From Flavobacterium anhuiense (GTDB lineage: Bacteria; Bacteroidota; Bacteroidia; Flavobacteriales; Flavobacteriaceae), in NCBI RefSeq assembly GCF_004151235.1, contig NZ_JUIV01000015.1, forward strand, positions 1 through 64,000: 64,000 nt of DNA. Direction: 5' to 3'. The first letter of the stretch is position 1. Every line of letters begins with the position of its first letter. The notes under the pieces were generated by a model. The model saw only the letters and a list, made by a program, of their open reading frames with translations. It was not told the DNA's origin and did not search any database. Positions 17,551 through 26,286 of this stretch are shown in pieces. The translations under genes and the position numbers were made by a program.

Positions 17551-19062
17551 ATGTATTCAGGTTCAGGATTTAGCAACTGGGAAATTGGAGATGTTGATGT
17601 ATTTATAGATGAAAAAGGAGTTCATCATTTATTTCATTTAATCATTCCCAATCACGATTATATCGCACATGCAATCTCAAAAGACGGCCTTTCGTGGAAA
17701 CGAGTAAAAAATGCACTATTTGTAGGTGATCCAGGAGAATGGGACGATGATATGTTATGGACGATGCATGTCAGCAAAAAATCGGATGGCGAGGGTTATG
17801 AAATGTATTATACTGGCTTGAAACGTCAAGACAAAGGAATTGAACAAAAAGTAGGTCGTGCCATTTCTCCCGATTTAATTACTTGGAAAAAAGAAAACCT
17901 ATACGGACTTCCTTTTAAAAGTGAAGCGCCACATTATGAAGGTTCAAACAATAATCCACGTCAATGGATTAGTTTTAGAGATCCGTTTAAATACCAATAC
18001 AAAGGCGAAGATTATTTGTTAATCTGCGCCCGAAGCGCCTCTGGACCAACATACCGCAGAGGCTGTATTGGTGTTGCCAAAAGAGAAAAAGAAGGTTTTG
18101 TGTTGCAGAAACCGCTTCATATTCCGTATGTATATGATGATGTAGAATGTCCGTGTGTCTTTGAGATTAAAGGAACTCATTATCTTTTAGGATCCATCAG
18201 GGAAGATATTAAAGTACGATATTGGTCTTCTTCAGAATTTAGGGGTGAATATTCTGCTTTTCACAACAACGTTTTAATGCCTCAAGGAAATTATGCTGCA
18301 AGAGTAGTCAAAGAAGGAAAACATTTTCTGGTTTATAATTTCTACTTCGCAGACGGAAATGTCAATACGCATCGCGTAATTCCGCCTCCAAAAGAACTCG
18401 ATGTCGACAAAAGCGGAAGACTTTTATTGAAGAGCTATTATTATTGGCAGAAACTATATAAGAAAACCATTCTTCAAAAAGATCTTCCTCTTCCCTTGCC
18501 TATTTTAGGAAATCCAACAGCCGATTTTGTTTTAGAAAATGAAAGCAAATGGCGTTTTGGATGCCGAAGCGGTTATGAAATATACGGTTTCGAAAAACCT
18601 TCTAATGATTTTGTCTGGGAAGGAACATTGTCTGTAGAAGGAATGGGAAAAACAGGTTTTGTGATTGAATGTGATAAAGAAGGAACGGGATATTATATTT
18701 CGATTGATTTCATGAATGGTTTTGTACAATTCAGAGCTTGGGGATTTAATGAAAAAGACGTCAAGAATAATTTTATCTTCGAAAACATTCAAACCAACCA
18801 ATTCGAAATTGGAGAAGAAAAACAAATTTCTTTTAAGATTATCCGCTACGGAAATTATTATGAACTCTCAATAAATGATATCGTAAAACTGACTTTATTG
18901 GATTTTAAATACAATGAAGGAAAAATTGGTATTTATGTCTGTTCTGCTGTAATTTCGATCAGCGATTCTAAAATTCATGTTATTCCAGAACCAGAAAATG
19001 AATATGCCGCTTCAGATCCTGAAAAATATGATAATGAACTACAGCCTAACTCTTTAATTTAA
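17551..19062 (+). CDS. GH32-like intracellular glycoside hydrolase (beta-fructosidase-related)
   Basis: A 503-residue protein with the five-blade propeller motifs of GH32/GH43-like enzymes: a first-blade aspartate in GDVDVFID (D16 is the nucleophile candidate), RDP at 143-145 (WISFRDPFKY) and EC at 199-200 (DDVECPCVFEI), the acid/base region of GH32. The usual WMNDPNG box is replaced by NWEIGDVDVF, so this is a divergent branch. Residues 350-480 resemble the GH32 C-terminal beta-sandwich. No signal peptide, so cytoplasmic. Next to sucrose-phosphate synthase/phosphatase and fructokinase it probably splits sucrose or a related fructoside, but no activity can be assigned from sequence alone. Confidence 0.75.
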   Translation: MYSGSGFSNWEIGDVDVFIDEKGVHHLFHLIIPNHDYIAHAISKDGLSWKRVKNALFVGDPGEWDDDMLWTMHVSKKSDGEGYEMYYTGLKRQDKGIEQKVGRAISPDLITWKKENLYGLPFKSEAPHYEGSNNNPRQWISFRDPFKYQYKGEDYLLICARSASGPTYRRGCIGVAKREKEGFVLQKPLHIPYVYDDVECPCVFEIKGTHYLLGSIREDIKVRYWSSSEFRGEYSAFHNNVLMPQGNYAARVVKEGKHFLVYNFYFADGNVNTHRVIPPPKELDVDKSGRLLLKSYYYWQKLYKKTILQKDLPLPLPILGNPTADFVLENESKWRFGCRSGYEIYGFEKPSNDFVWEGTLSVEGMGKTGFVIECDKEGTGYYISIDFMNGFVQFRAWGFNEKDVKNNFIFENIQTNQFEIGEEKQISFKIIRYGNYYELSINDIVKLTLLDFKYNEGKIGIYVCSAVISISDSKIHVIPEPENEYAASDPEKYDNELQPNSLI

Positions 19063-19118
19063 AATATTGACTTATAGTAGTTTAATTTAAGTATATAGTC
19101 TCGATTTGCGTATTTTTA

Positions 19119-19244
19119 TCATTTCGACGAAGGAGACCCGAGCGATAGCGAATTGGCGAAGCAAATCTCCATAAGTAGCTCGACAAAGATTGTCAACTCT
19201 AGGAACGGAGTTTCTTGCGAAGATTTCTCTTTCGTCGAAATGAC
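19119..19244. repeat. Intergenic imperfect inverted repeat (TCATTTCGACGAAGG...TTCGTCGAAATGA)
   Basis: Ends are inverted: TCATTTCGACGAAGGAGA and TCTCTTTCGTCGAAATGA. It contains GCTCGACAAAGATTGTCAA, shared with the 17334-17432 copy. The remaining bases of the 334-bp gap 19063-19396 show no gene. Confidence 0.8.
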
Positions 19245-19396
19245 AATTATTGTGGTCATAAATGTCAAACTTTGTCAAAGTTTAAAACTTTGACAAAGTT
19301 GAACTCACTTCACAAAAATGATAACAGGATAACACAGCTGTTTTTATTTTGAAAGATTAAACCTATATTGGCATTCCAAACTCATAATTTAATAAA

Positions 19397-19987
19397 ATGC
19401 CACAAAGTCCGTCTCCAGAAGATGTAAAACGAGTTTTCGAAAATTACTTTACTGCCGATATGAATATCTGGAAAGGGTTTTCGGAGAAAATTAAAGTCCG
19501 TGAATTTGAGAAATCAGAAATTATAAAAGATTATCACGGTGTCGAAAAATATCTTAACATCATCATTAAAGGATCTGCGGGATTGTTTGTTTGGGACGGA
19601 AAGAGAGACATTTGCATTAATTTATTGTATGAAAATAGTTTTATAAGCGATTATATGTCATTCTTAAATCAGCAGCCGTCGGTTATTAAAACCGAAGCCT
19701 TAGAAGATTTAACGCTTTGGTCTATTTCTCATCAAGATTTAAATGAATTGTACCAAAGATCGGAAACAGGCTTGCGAATTGGAAAAGCGATTTCTGAAAT
19801 GCTCTATGTACGCAAACAGCAGGAACAGATTAATCTTTTGACGCTTTCTCCTCAAGAACGTTATTTGAAACTGATTGAAGGCCGTCCAGAAATTTTTCAG
19901 AGAACGCCTTTAAAAATCATTGCTTCTTATCTCGGATTAACAGCCGAAAGTTTAAGTCGAATTCGAAAAAGAGTCATGGAAAAATGA
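19397..19987 (+). CDS. Crp/Fnr family transcriptional regulator
   Basis: A 196-residue protein with an N-terminal cyclic-nucleotide-binding-like beta-roll (residues 20-125) and a C-terminal winged helix (SPQERYLKLIEGRPEIFQ, IASYLGLTAESLSRIRKRV). No Cys cluster for a [4Fe-4S] sensor is present, so it is not a true FNR. The ligand is unknown. It is followed 76 bp later by a CPBP protease gene that may share its transcript. Confidence 0.88.
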   Translation: MPQSPSPEDVKRVFENYFTADMNIWKGFSEKIKVREFEKSEIIKDYHGVEKYLNIIIKGSAGLFVWDGKRDICINLLYENSFISDYMSFLNQQPSVIKTEALEDLTLWSISHQDLNELYQRSETGLRIGKAISEMLYVRKQQEQINLLTLSPQERYLKLIEGRPEIFQRTPLKIIASYLGLTAESLSRIRKRVMEK

Positions 19988-20063
19988 TTTCTTACCCAAA
20001 GTCAATTTTATTTTCATTTATGCGCCATAAGTTTGCTTCACTAAACCAAACAAATTTAAAACG

Positions 20064-20753
20064 ATGAAAAATAAAATCAACTTCGGAGCAATTATAGTTT
20101 TTTATGTAATCGCAGTAATCTGCAGATATGCAGCTGTTAAAACCAATTTATTATCAGGAATAGAAAATCCGTATTTAGTGATTTTACTTCGCGGTGCGGG
20201 ACCTGCTTTAGGAGCTTTGGCTGCAATCAAGATATTCTCGCTTCATAACCCAATGTCTCTAAAAGGAATATACAAAAATGCAATTGTTCCTTTTGCCGTA
20301 TATTGGTTGCTCCCTGCCGTTTTAATTGCAGGAGTTTATTACGCTACTATTGGCAAATTCCCAATTTTATTAATGTTTACTGTTCTGGCTTACGGACTTT
20401 TGGAAGAAATCGGATGGCGCGGATTTTTACAAGAACAATTAAAATCGCTTCCTAAATTTACTTCTATAGTGATTATTGCTGTCCTTTGGTTTGCATGGCA
20501 TTTAAATCTGGAAACAACTCCAAGCAACATGATTTTCCTTGGAATCATTTTCTTCGGAACTTGGGGAATCGGAAAAGTATATTCTTCTACAGGTTCATTG
20601 CTAGCTGTGGCAGGAGTGCATTCACTAAACAATTTCTTTCGTAACGGTTTGCACGAAACAGAACTTACTTTGATTGTAATTTTACTAGTTATATGGATTG
20701 GTTTTATTATTCTTTACAACAGAAAATATAAAACTGTTGTAAATCCTGCTTAA
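20064..20753 (+). CDS. CPBP-family intramembrane metalloprotease
   Basis: A 229-residue membrane protein with about seven hydrophobic helices. The Abi/CPBP motifs are intact: EEIGWRGFLQEQL (motif 1, EExxxR), FAWHLN (motif 2, FxxxH) and GVHSLNNF (motif 3). These proteases act on prenylated or membrane peptides, and bacterial members are linked to self-immunity and signalling. No bacteriocin-like gene is seen nearby, so its substrate is unknown. Confidence 0.87.
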   Translation: MKNKINFGAIIVFYVIAVICRYAAVKTNLLSGIENPYLVILLRGAGPALGALAAIKIFSLHNPMSLKGIYKNAIVPFAVYWLLPAVLIAGVYYATIGKFPILLMFTVLAYGLLEEIGWRGFLQEQLKSLPKFTSIVIIAVLWFAWHLNLETTPSNMIFLGIIFFGTWGIGKVYSSTGSLLAVAGVHSLNNFFRNGLHETELTLIVILLVIWIGFIILYNRKYKTVVNPA

Positions 20754-20802
20754 ATTATTTTTGCAGGCAATTGAGATAGTTTCTGCATAACCTAATAGAA
20801 TA

Positions 20803-20845
20803 ATTTTTTCACGCAGATTATGCAGATTAAATCAGTGAAAATCCC
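20803..20845. repeat. CACGCAGATT-type intergenic repeat
   Basis: TTTTTTCACGCAGATTATGCAGATTAA, followed by a partly inverted AATCCCTTAATCTG. A similar element (ATTTCACGCAGATT) is at 57261-57290. Confidence 0.55.
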
Positions 20846-20862
20846 TTAATCTGTGGCAGAAA

Positions 20863-20893
20863 AAACAGCGCAAACTTTAGTTTTGCGCTGTTT
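20863..20893. terminator. Bidirectional terminator between convergent genes
   Basis: AAACAGCGCAAA and TTTGCGCTGTTT pair around a short loop, with A and T runs on both sides. It lies just past the stop of the minus-strand gene at 20900 and serves both directions. Confidence 0.85.
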
Positions 20894-20899
20894 CTATTT

Positions 20900-21256
20900 T
20901 TAATTAAGCCTTTCAGTAGTTTCCATTCTTAAGCAATGCTCACTTCCTAAATAAAGCGGATTTCCATGTTTTTCAGACCAGAATCCGTCTAAAACATCTT
21001 TTGTGACACATCTATACACTACAACGCCTTTGTAAATTTTATTGTCGTCTCCTTTGTAATTGAAATTAATTACCAGAATATTATCTTTAAAGAAACCTGT
21101 CCCTTTTTGCTGATGCGAGTTGATAACCCAATTTGCTTTAATTCGGTTGTTTTTGTCTAAAGTCAAAGTCAAAACACCTTTGTATGTAATTTCATTGCTC
21201 TCATCCTGATTGCTTCCCGAAACCGAAAAAGTGCCTACTAGATCTTGTATTGTCAT
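20900..21256 (-). CDS. Hypothetical protein, 118 aa, small beta-barrel-like
   Basis: Not recognised. No signal peptide. The pattern of alternating hydrophobic residues and Gly turns (TFSVSGSN, YKGVLTLTLDKNNRI, GTGFFKDNILVINFNYKG, KGVVVYRC, DGFWSEKHG) suggests an all-beta, lipocalin- or avidin-like fold. Convergent with the CPBP gene and divergent from the polyketide cluster. Role unknown. Confidence 0.6.
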   Translation of the reverse strand: MTIQDLVGTFSVSGSNQDESNEITYKGVLTLTLDKNNRIKANWVINSHQQKGTGFFKDNILVINFNYKGDDNKIYKGVVVYRCVTKDVLDGFWSEKHGNPLYLGSEHCLRMETTERLN

Positions 21257-21425
21257 TTATAAATGCTGCTATTTTTTGCAAAAGTAAAGATTATCTTTTA
21301 AATGAATTTTTATTCTGTTTTTCTAACCAAAACTCAATTAGCTTTTTAAGATAAAAGTTGAAATTTTGTTAACTTCTTATCAAATTAAGTAAAGTTCGTG
21401 TAAGAATTATGACTAAATTGGTAGT

Positions 21426-22553
21426 ATGAGAACAAATCCCGATGTACTTATTATTGGCGGCGGTCTTGCTGGTCTTGCAAGCGCTTTACACTTGTCCAAA
21501 AAAGGATTGAAGGTTGTTCTTATCGAAAAAAATACATATCCAAAACATAAAGTCTGCGGAGAATATATTTCAAATGAAATTCTACCCTATTTATTTTGGT
21601 TGGATTTAGACGTTAGGAAACTTCACCCAACAAGTATTTCTAATTTTGAATTTACAGCACAAAATGGAAAAACGGCAAAAACTAAACTTCCATTAGGCGG
21701 CTTCGGCATAAGCCGTTATGAATTGGATCATTTTCTATTTCAAAAAGCTGTAGAAAATGGCTGTACTATTATAACAGAAACAGTTACAAACATTTCTTTT
21801 GAAAACGACATTTTTACCGTAACCACTTCTGAAGAAATGCTTTCTGCTAAAATCGTTTTGGGCGCTTACGGCAAAAGATCTAATGTTGATCAGGTTTTGT
21901 CAAGAGATTTTATTTCTAAGAAATCGCCGTGGCTGGCCGTCAAAGGGCATTATTCTGGAAATTTTGATGAAAAACTTGTCGCTTTATACAATTTTCAAGG
22001 CGGTTATTGCGGTGTTTCAAAAGTTGAAAATGATGTCATAAACATTTGCTATCTAGCCGATTTTGAAACTTTTAAAAAATATAAAAATATAGAAGAGTAT
22101 CAGAAATCTGTACTTTATAAAAACAAGAAACTGAAAGCTGTTTTTGAAAACAGCACTTCCCTATTTGAAAAACCATTAACCATAAGCCAGATTTCATTTG
22201 ACAAGAAAGAACCGGTTGAAAATCATATTTTAATGATTGGCGATACCGCAGGATTAATTCATCCCATGTGCGGCAACGGAATGGCAATGGCGATTCACAG
22301 CGCCAAAATTGCTTCTGAATTAGTATTGGATTTCTATTACGGAAAAATAGAATCAAGAAGCGAATTTGAGAAAAAGTATATTCAAGAATGGAAAAAGCAT
22401 TTCAGTAAAAGATTATTCTTTGGGCGTTTATTAGCCAAAGCGCTCACATACAAAAATTTTACGCATGTAATGACAACTGTAGCGGCTTCAATTCCGTCAT
22501 TACTTTCCTTTATTGTAAAACAAACACACGGCCGTCCCATAACAGTTGAATAA
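21426..22553 (+). CDS. FAD-dependent oxidoreductase/monooxygenase (geranylgeranyl reductase-like)
   Basis: A 375-residue flavoprotein. FAD motifs are clear: LIIGGGLAGLASALHLSKKG at the N-terminus and MIGDTAGLIHPMCGNGMAMA around residue 275; HKVCGEYIS is typical of the GGR/halogenase-like group. First gene of a seven-gene cluster, its stop (TAA 22551-22553) abuts the ATG of the methyltransferase. In this context it probably hydroxylates or oxidises the polyketide ring, for instance to a quinone; this is inference. Confidence 0.85.
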   Translation: MRTNPDVLIIGGGLAGLASALHLSKKGLKVVLIEKNTYPKHKVCGEYISNEILPYLFWLDLDVRKLHPTSISNFEFTAQNGKTAKTKLPLGGFGISRYELDHFLFQKAVENGCTIITETVTNISFENDIFTVTTSEEMLSAKIVLGAYGKRSNVDQVLSRDFISKKSPWLAVKGHYSGNFDEKLVALYNFQGGYCGVSKVENDVINICYLADFETFKKYKNIEEYQKSVLYKNKKLKAVFENSTSLFEKPLTISQISFDKKEPVENHILMIGDTAGLIHPMCGNGMAMAIHSAKIASELVLDFYYGKIESRSEFEKKYIQEWKKHFSKRLFFGRLLAKALTYKNFTHVMTTVAASIPSLLSFIVKQTHGRPITVE

Positions 22554-23267
22554 ATGAGCGTAAACACCAAATATAGAACCGAAGAAATTGAAATCATGGA
22601 CGATTTTTCGCTAGAAGGCGAAGAATTGATCGGTGCTTTAGATCAAATTGCTTCTATCAATCAATTGCTTGGAGGCAATAAATTGACGCTTCACGGCATA
22701 AAAAAACTTTTAAGCAAAACTGATATTTCAAAAACGATAATAATAGCAGACATAGGTTGTGGAAATGGCGATATGTTGAGAATGCTCTCGAAATATGGAA
22801 AAAAACGTAATCTAAATTTTAAACTGATTGGCATTGATGCAAACGCTTTTACGATCAACTATGCTAATAAACTTTCTAAAGATTTTCCAAACATAGAATA
22901 TCTCTGTATGGATATTTTTAGTGAAGAATTTAGCCAATTAAAATATGATATTGTTCTATGTACGCTCACATTACATCATTTTACAACAAACCAAATTGCA
23001 GATGTAATGAATACTTTAAACAAAAGTGCTTCAATAGGTATTGTTGTAAATGATCTACATAGAAGCAAATTAGCGTATCGACTATTCGAACTTATTGGAG
23101 TTGTCTTCAATCTCAACAATATGTCGCGCAATGACGGATTAATTTCTATTCTTAAAGGATTTAAAAAGAAAGAATTAGAGCATTTATCAAAAAAATTAAA
23201 TCTAAAAAACTACTCCATAAACTGGAAATGGGCTTTTCGCTACCAGTGGATAATTACAAAAATATGA
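22554..23267 (+). CDS. Class I SAM-dependent methyltransferase
   Basis: A 237-residue Rossmann methyltransferase with motif I ADIGCGNGDMLRML, acidic motif II (LIGIDANAF) and CTLTLHHF as motif IV-like. It starts immediately after the FAD oxidoreductase and overlaps the type III PKS by ATGA, so it is translationally coupled to both. Likely methylates the polyketide product on O or C. Confidence 0.87.
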   Translation: MSVNTKYRTEEIEIMDDFSLEGEELIGALDQIASINQLLGGNKLTLHGIKKLLSKTDISKTIIIADIGCGNGDMLRMLSKYGKKRNLNFKLIGIDANAFTINYANKLSKDFPNIEYLCMDIFSEEFSQLKYDIVLCTLTLHHFTTNQIADVMNTLNKSASIGIVVNDLHRSKLAYRLFELIGVVFNLNNMSRNDGLISILKGFKKKELEHLSKKLNLKNYSINWKWAFRYQWIITKI

Positions 23268-24316
23268 GTGTCAAAATAATTACAGCTGTTAAACAGCTTC
23301 CGCAATATTCCAGAACAACAGAAGAAATACTTCCGCTTGTCGATGTGTGGCTTGAAGGTCAGGAAGAACGTTTCATCAAAAAAGTAAAAAAGATATTTGA
23401 AGGTGCTTCTGTAGATAAACGTTATTCTATCATGGAACCTTCGGAGGTTTTTACTGCCACTTCATTTGAAGAAAAAAATGATATTTACAGCCGTGAAATG
23501 ATTGTTCTAGGACATCAAGTTCTAGAAAAAGCATTAGAAAAAACAGGCTGGGATCCGCAGAGTTTAGATTACATCATTACGGTAAGCTGCACCGGAATTA
23601 TGATTCCTTCGCTTGATGCTTATCTGATTAATAAAATGAAATTACGACAAGATATTGTTCGTCTTCCTGTAACCGAAATGGGTTGTGCAGCTGGAATATC
23701 TGGAATTATTTATGCGAAGAATTTCCTCAAATCAAATCCGGGCAAACGTGCAGCTGTAATTGCCGTAGAATCGCCAACTGCAACATTTCAGCTCAATGAT
23801 TTCTCGATGCCTAATATTGTCAGCGCTGCCATTTTTGGAGATGGTGCTGCCTGCTGTTTACTGTCATCAAAAGAAGAAGATTCTGGCCCCGAAATTCTCG
23901 ACGAACAGATGTATCATTTTTACGATGCCGAACATATGATGGGCTTTAAACTCACTAATGGTGGACTGCAGATGGTTCTGGATATTGAAGTTCCAGACAC
24001 AATCGCTTCGCATTTTGGCGACATTATCCATCCTTTCTTAAAACAGAATAATCTAGAAATAAAAGATATTGACCACATGATATTTCATCCGGGCGGAAAG
24101 AAAATCGTCACAACCGTCGAATCGCTTTTTGCGGGATTGGAGAAAAACATTGACGATACAAAAGAAATCCTGAGAGATTATGGCAACATGTCGAGTGCTA
24201 CCGTTTTATACGTTTTAGAAAATATTATGAACCGAAATCCGAAAAAAGGAGAAAAAGGTTTAATGCTCAGTTTTGGCCCAGGATTTTCGGCACAAAGAGT
24301 TTTATTGCAATGGTAA
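23264..24316 (+). CDS. Type III polyketide synthase (chalcone/stilbene synthase family)
   Basis: A 350-residue homodimeric ketosynthase. The Cys-His-Asn triad is intact: Cys in EMGCAAGISG, His in FHPGGKK, Asn in YGNMSSATV, and the C-terminal GFGPG-like loop reads SFGPGFSAQRVLL. The start is set at ATG 23264 (MSVKIITAVKQLPQ), which overlaps the methyltransferase stop by ATGA. A longer frame from 23228 is unlikely. Bacterial relatives make alkylresorcinols, alkylpyrones or tetrahydroxynaphthalene. The dedicated KS, dehydratase and ACP genes beside it suggest that a fatty acyl-type starter is supplied on an ACP. Confidence 0.9.
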   Translation: MSVKIITAVKQLPQYSRTTEEILPLVDVWLEGQEERFIKKVKKIFEGASVDKRYSIMEPSEVFTATSFEEKNDIYSREMIVLGHQVLEKALEKTGWDPQSLDYIITVSCTGIMIPSLDAYLINKMKLRQDIVRLPVTEMGCAAGISGIIYAKNFLKSNPGKRAAVIAVESPTATFQLNDFSMPNIVSAAIFGDGAACCLLSSKEEDSGPEILDEQMYHFYDAEHMMGFKLTNGGLQMVLDIEVPDTIASHFGDIIHPFLKQNNLEIKDIDHMIFHPGGKKIVTTVESLFAGLEKNIDDTKEILRDYGNMSSATVLYVLENIMNRNPKKGEKGLMLSFGPGFSAQRVLLQW

Positions 24317-24327
24317 TTTGAAAGTTT

Positions 24328-24765
24328 ATGAAATTAGATGATATTATCGCACAGCTTCCGTACAGCGAACCTTTTTTGTTTGTCGATGAATTGCTTCATG
24401 CTGACGAAAACGGTGTAACAGGAACTTATACATTTCGAGAGAATCTTGACTTTTACAAAGGGCATTTTAAAGATAATCCCGTTACTCCGGGCGTTATTTT
24501 GACTGAAACGATGGCTCAGATAGGAATGGTTTGCTTGGGAATATTTCTTTTAGGAAATGAATTAGGAGCAAATACCGTAATCGCTTTTACTTCTGCCGAT
24601 ATGGAATTTTTGAAACCCGTTTATCCAAATGAAAAAGTAACAGTAACTTCTGAGAAATTGTTCTTTCGTTTTGGAAAATTAAAATGCAATGCAGTAATGA
24701 AAAATGAAGCTGGACAAGAAGTTTGCAGAGGTGTTCTGGCAGGAATGATAACAAAAAGATTATGA
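24328..24765 (+). CDS. FabZ-like 3-hydroxyacyl-ACP dehydratase (hotdog fold)
   Basis: A 145-residue single hotdog. The catalytic His is in YKGHFKDNPVTPGV and the Glu in ILTETMAQIG, matching the FabZ GHF...PGV..E.AQ pattern. It follows the PKS by 11 bp and overlaps the next gene by ATGA. Probably processes the starter acyl chain for the cluster rather than housekeeping fatty acids. Confidence 0.86.
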   Translation: MKLDDIIAQLPYSEPFLFVDELLHADENGVTGTYTFRENLDFYKGHFKDNPVTPGVILTETMAQIGMVCLGIFLLGNELGANTVIAFTSADMEFLKPVYPNEKVTVTSEKLFFRFGKLKCNAVMKNEAGQEVCRGVLAGMITKRL

Positions 24766-26030
24766 AAAAGCGAGTTGTAATAACTGGTCTCGGAGTTGCT
24801 GCGCCAAATGGTGTTGGAATTCCTTCATTTACTCATGCGCTGCAAAACAGCATTTCGGGTATTCGACATGATGCTCAGCTTGAAGAATTGCAATTTTCTT
24901 GTCAGATTGCGGGTCAGCCTCAAATATCTGAGGAATTGAAATCGCAATATTTTACAGAACTCGAACTTCGCGGATTTAATAGTACAGGAATCTTATACGG
25001 CGTTATTGCAGGTCTTGAAGCTTGGCATAATGCAGGATTGCCTTTCAATGAAAATCCCGATTGGGACAGCGGAGCTATTTTTGGAGCTGGCACTTCTGGA
25101 ATAGATAAATTTCGCGAAAGCATTTATAAAATTGATGAACTGCAAGTACGGAGATTAGGAAGCACTGTTGTTGCACAAACCATGAACAGCGGTGTAAGTG
25201 CTTATCTTGGTGGTAAAATCGGATTAGGAAATCAGGTTACAACAAATTCTTCGGCTTGCACGACTGGGGCTGAAGCTATTTTGATGGCTTATGATCGAAT
25301 ACAATCTGGACAGGCAAAACGAATTTTGGCTGGAAGCACATCTGATAGTGGCCCTTATATTTGGGGAGGTTTTGATGCGCTTCGTGTTTGCTCATCCAAA
25401 TTTAATGATAAACCCGAAGAAGGTTCAAGGCCCATGAGCGCTACGGCAGCAGGATTTGTTCCTGGAAGCGGTGCTGGCGCTTTTGTTATTGAAGATTTGG
25501 AAACTGCTTTAGAACGTGGAGCAACAATTTATGCCGAAATTTTGGGAGGAAACGTCAATTCGGGCGGACAAAGAGACGGCGGAACCATGACCGCTCCCAA
25601 CAGCAGGGCGGTACAAAGATGCATTAAAACAGCTATCGAGAATTCTGGAATTCATCCGAATGAAATTGATGCTATAAACGGTCATTTGACTGCTACGACA
25701 AAAGACAGTCTTGAAATTGAAAATTGGACAAAAGCATTAGGAAGAAATGGCGCTGATTTTCCGTATATTAATTCTTTAAAAAGCTTAACTGGCCATTGTT
25801 TAAGTGCTTCTGGAAGTATCGAAAGTGTTGCTGCAGTATTACAACTTCATGAAGGATTTTTGTTTGGAAATAAAAACTGTGCTGATCTTCATCCTGAAAT
25901 TGCTGAATTGATTGCCCCTTCAAAAGTACTTTTAGAGACTATTAAAACTAATCCAAAAATAATTGCAAAAGCCAGTTTTGGTTTTGGCGATGTAAATGCA
26001 TGTATATTATTTAAAAAATTCGAAAACTAA
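24762..26030 (+). CDS. Beta-ketoacyl-ACP synthase (FabF/KAS II type)
   Basis: A 422-residue condensing enzyme from ATG 24762 (MKKRVVITGLGVAAPNG), with ATGA overlap to the dehydratase. A frame from 24723 adds 13 unrelated residues. The Cys-His-His triad is present: Cys in NSSACTTGAEA, His in NGHLTATTKDS, His in SLTGHCLSASG. It likely extends or builds the acyl starter on the cluster ACP. Confidence 0.88.
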   Translation: MKKRVVITGLGVAAPNGVGIPSFTHALQNSISGIRHDAQLEELQFSCQIAGQPQISEELKSQYFTELELRGFNSTGILYGVIAGLEAWHNAGLPFNENPDWDSGAIFGAGTSGIDKFRESIYKIDELQVRRLGSTVVAQTMNSGVSAYLGGKIGLGNQVTTNSSACTTGAEAILMAYDRIQSGQAKRILAGSTSDSGPYIWGGFDALRVCSSKFNDKPEEGSRPMSATAAGFVPGSGAGAFVIEDLETALERGATIYAEILGGNVNSGGQRDGGTMTAPNSRAVQRCIKTAIENSGIHPNEIDAINGHLTATTKDSLEIENWTKALGRNGADFPYINSLKSLTGHCLSASGSIESVAAVLQLHEGFLFGNKNCADLHPEIAELIAPSKVLLETIKTNPKIIAKASFGFGDVNACILFKKFEN

Positions 26031-26031
26031 C

Positions 26032-26286
26032 ATGGACAGAACTGAACTTATAAAGGAATTAAAAGTAATTATCAAACCTTTTACAACAAATACAGAAGCA
26101 TTTGACAACCTGACAGAAGAAACCGATTTTATTAAAGACCTTAATATCAATTCGGCTAATCTGGTTGATATTGTTTTGGATATTGAAGAAAACTTTGATG
26201 TCATACTCGACAATGCCGATATGGAACGCATGCTCGACGTAAAAACTGCAGTTGAGATCATTGAAACCAAACTTGCCGAAAAATGA
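26032..26286 (+). CDS. Acyl carrier protein of the type III PKS cluster
   Basis: An 84-residue acidic four-helix protein starting at ATG 26032 (MDRTELIKEL). The phosphopantetheine serine is in DLNINSANLVDIVLDIEE; the usual DSL is NSA here, a noticeable variation. Ends with ATGA overlap into the phosphopantetheinyl transferase, which would activate it. Confidence 0.85.
   Translation: MDRTELIKELKVIIKPFTTNTEAFDNLTEETDFIKDLNINSANLVDIVLDIEENFDVILDNADMERMLDVKTAVEIIETKLAEK

Noticed and set aside
19087..19278. Minus-strand frame of 63 codons
   Set aside because: It is wholly made of the intergenic inverted repeat at 19119-19244.
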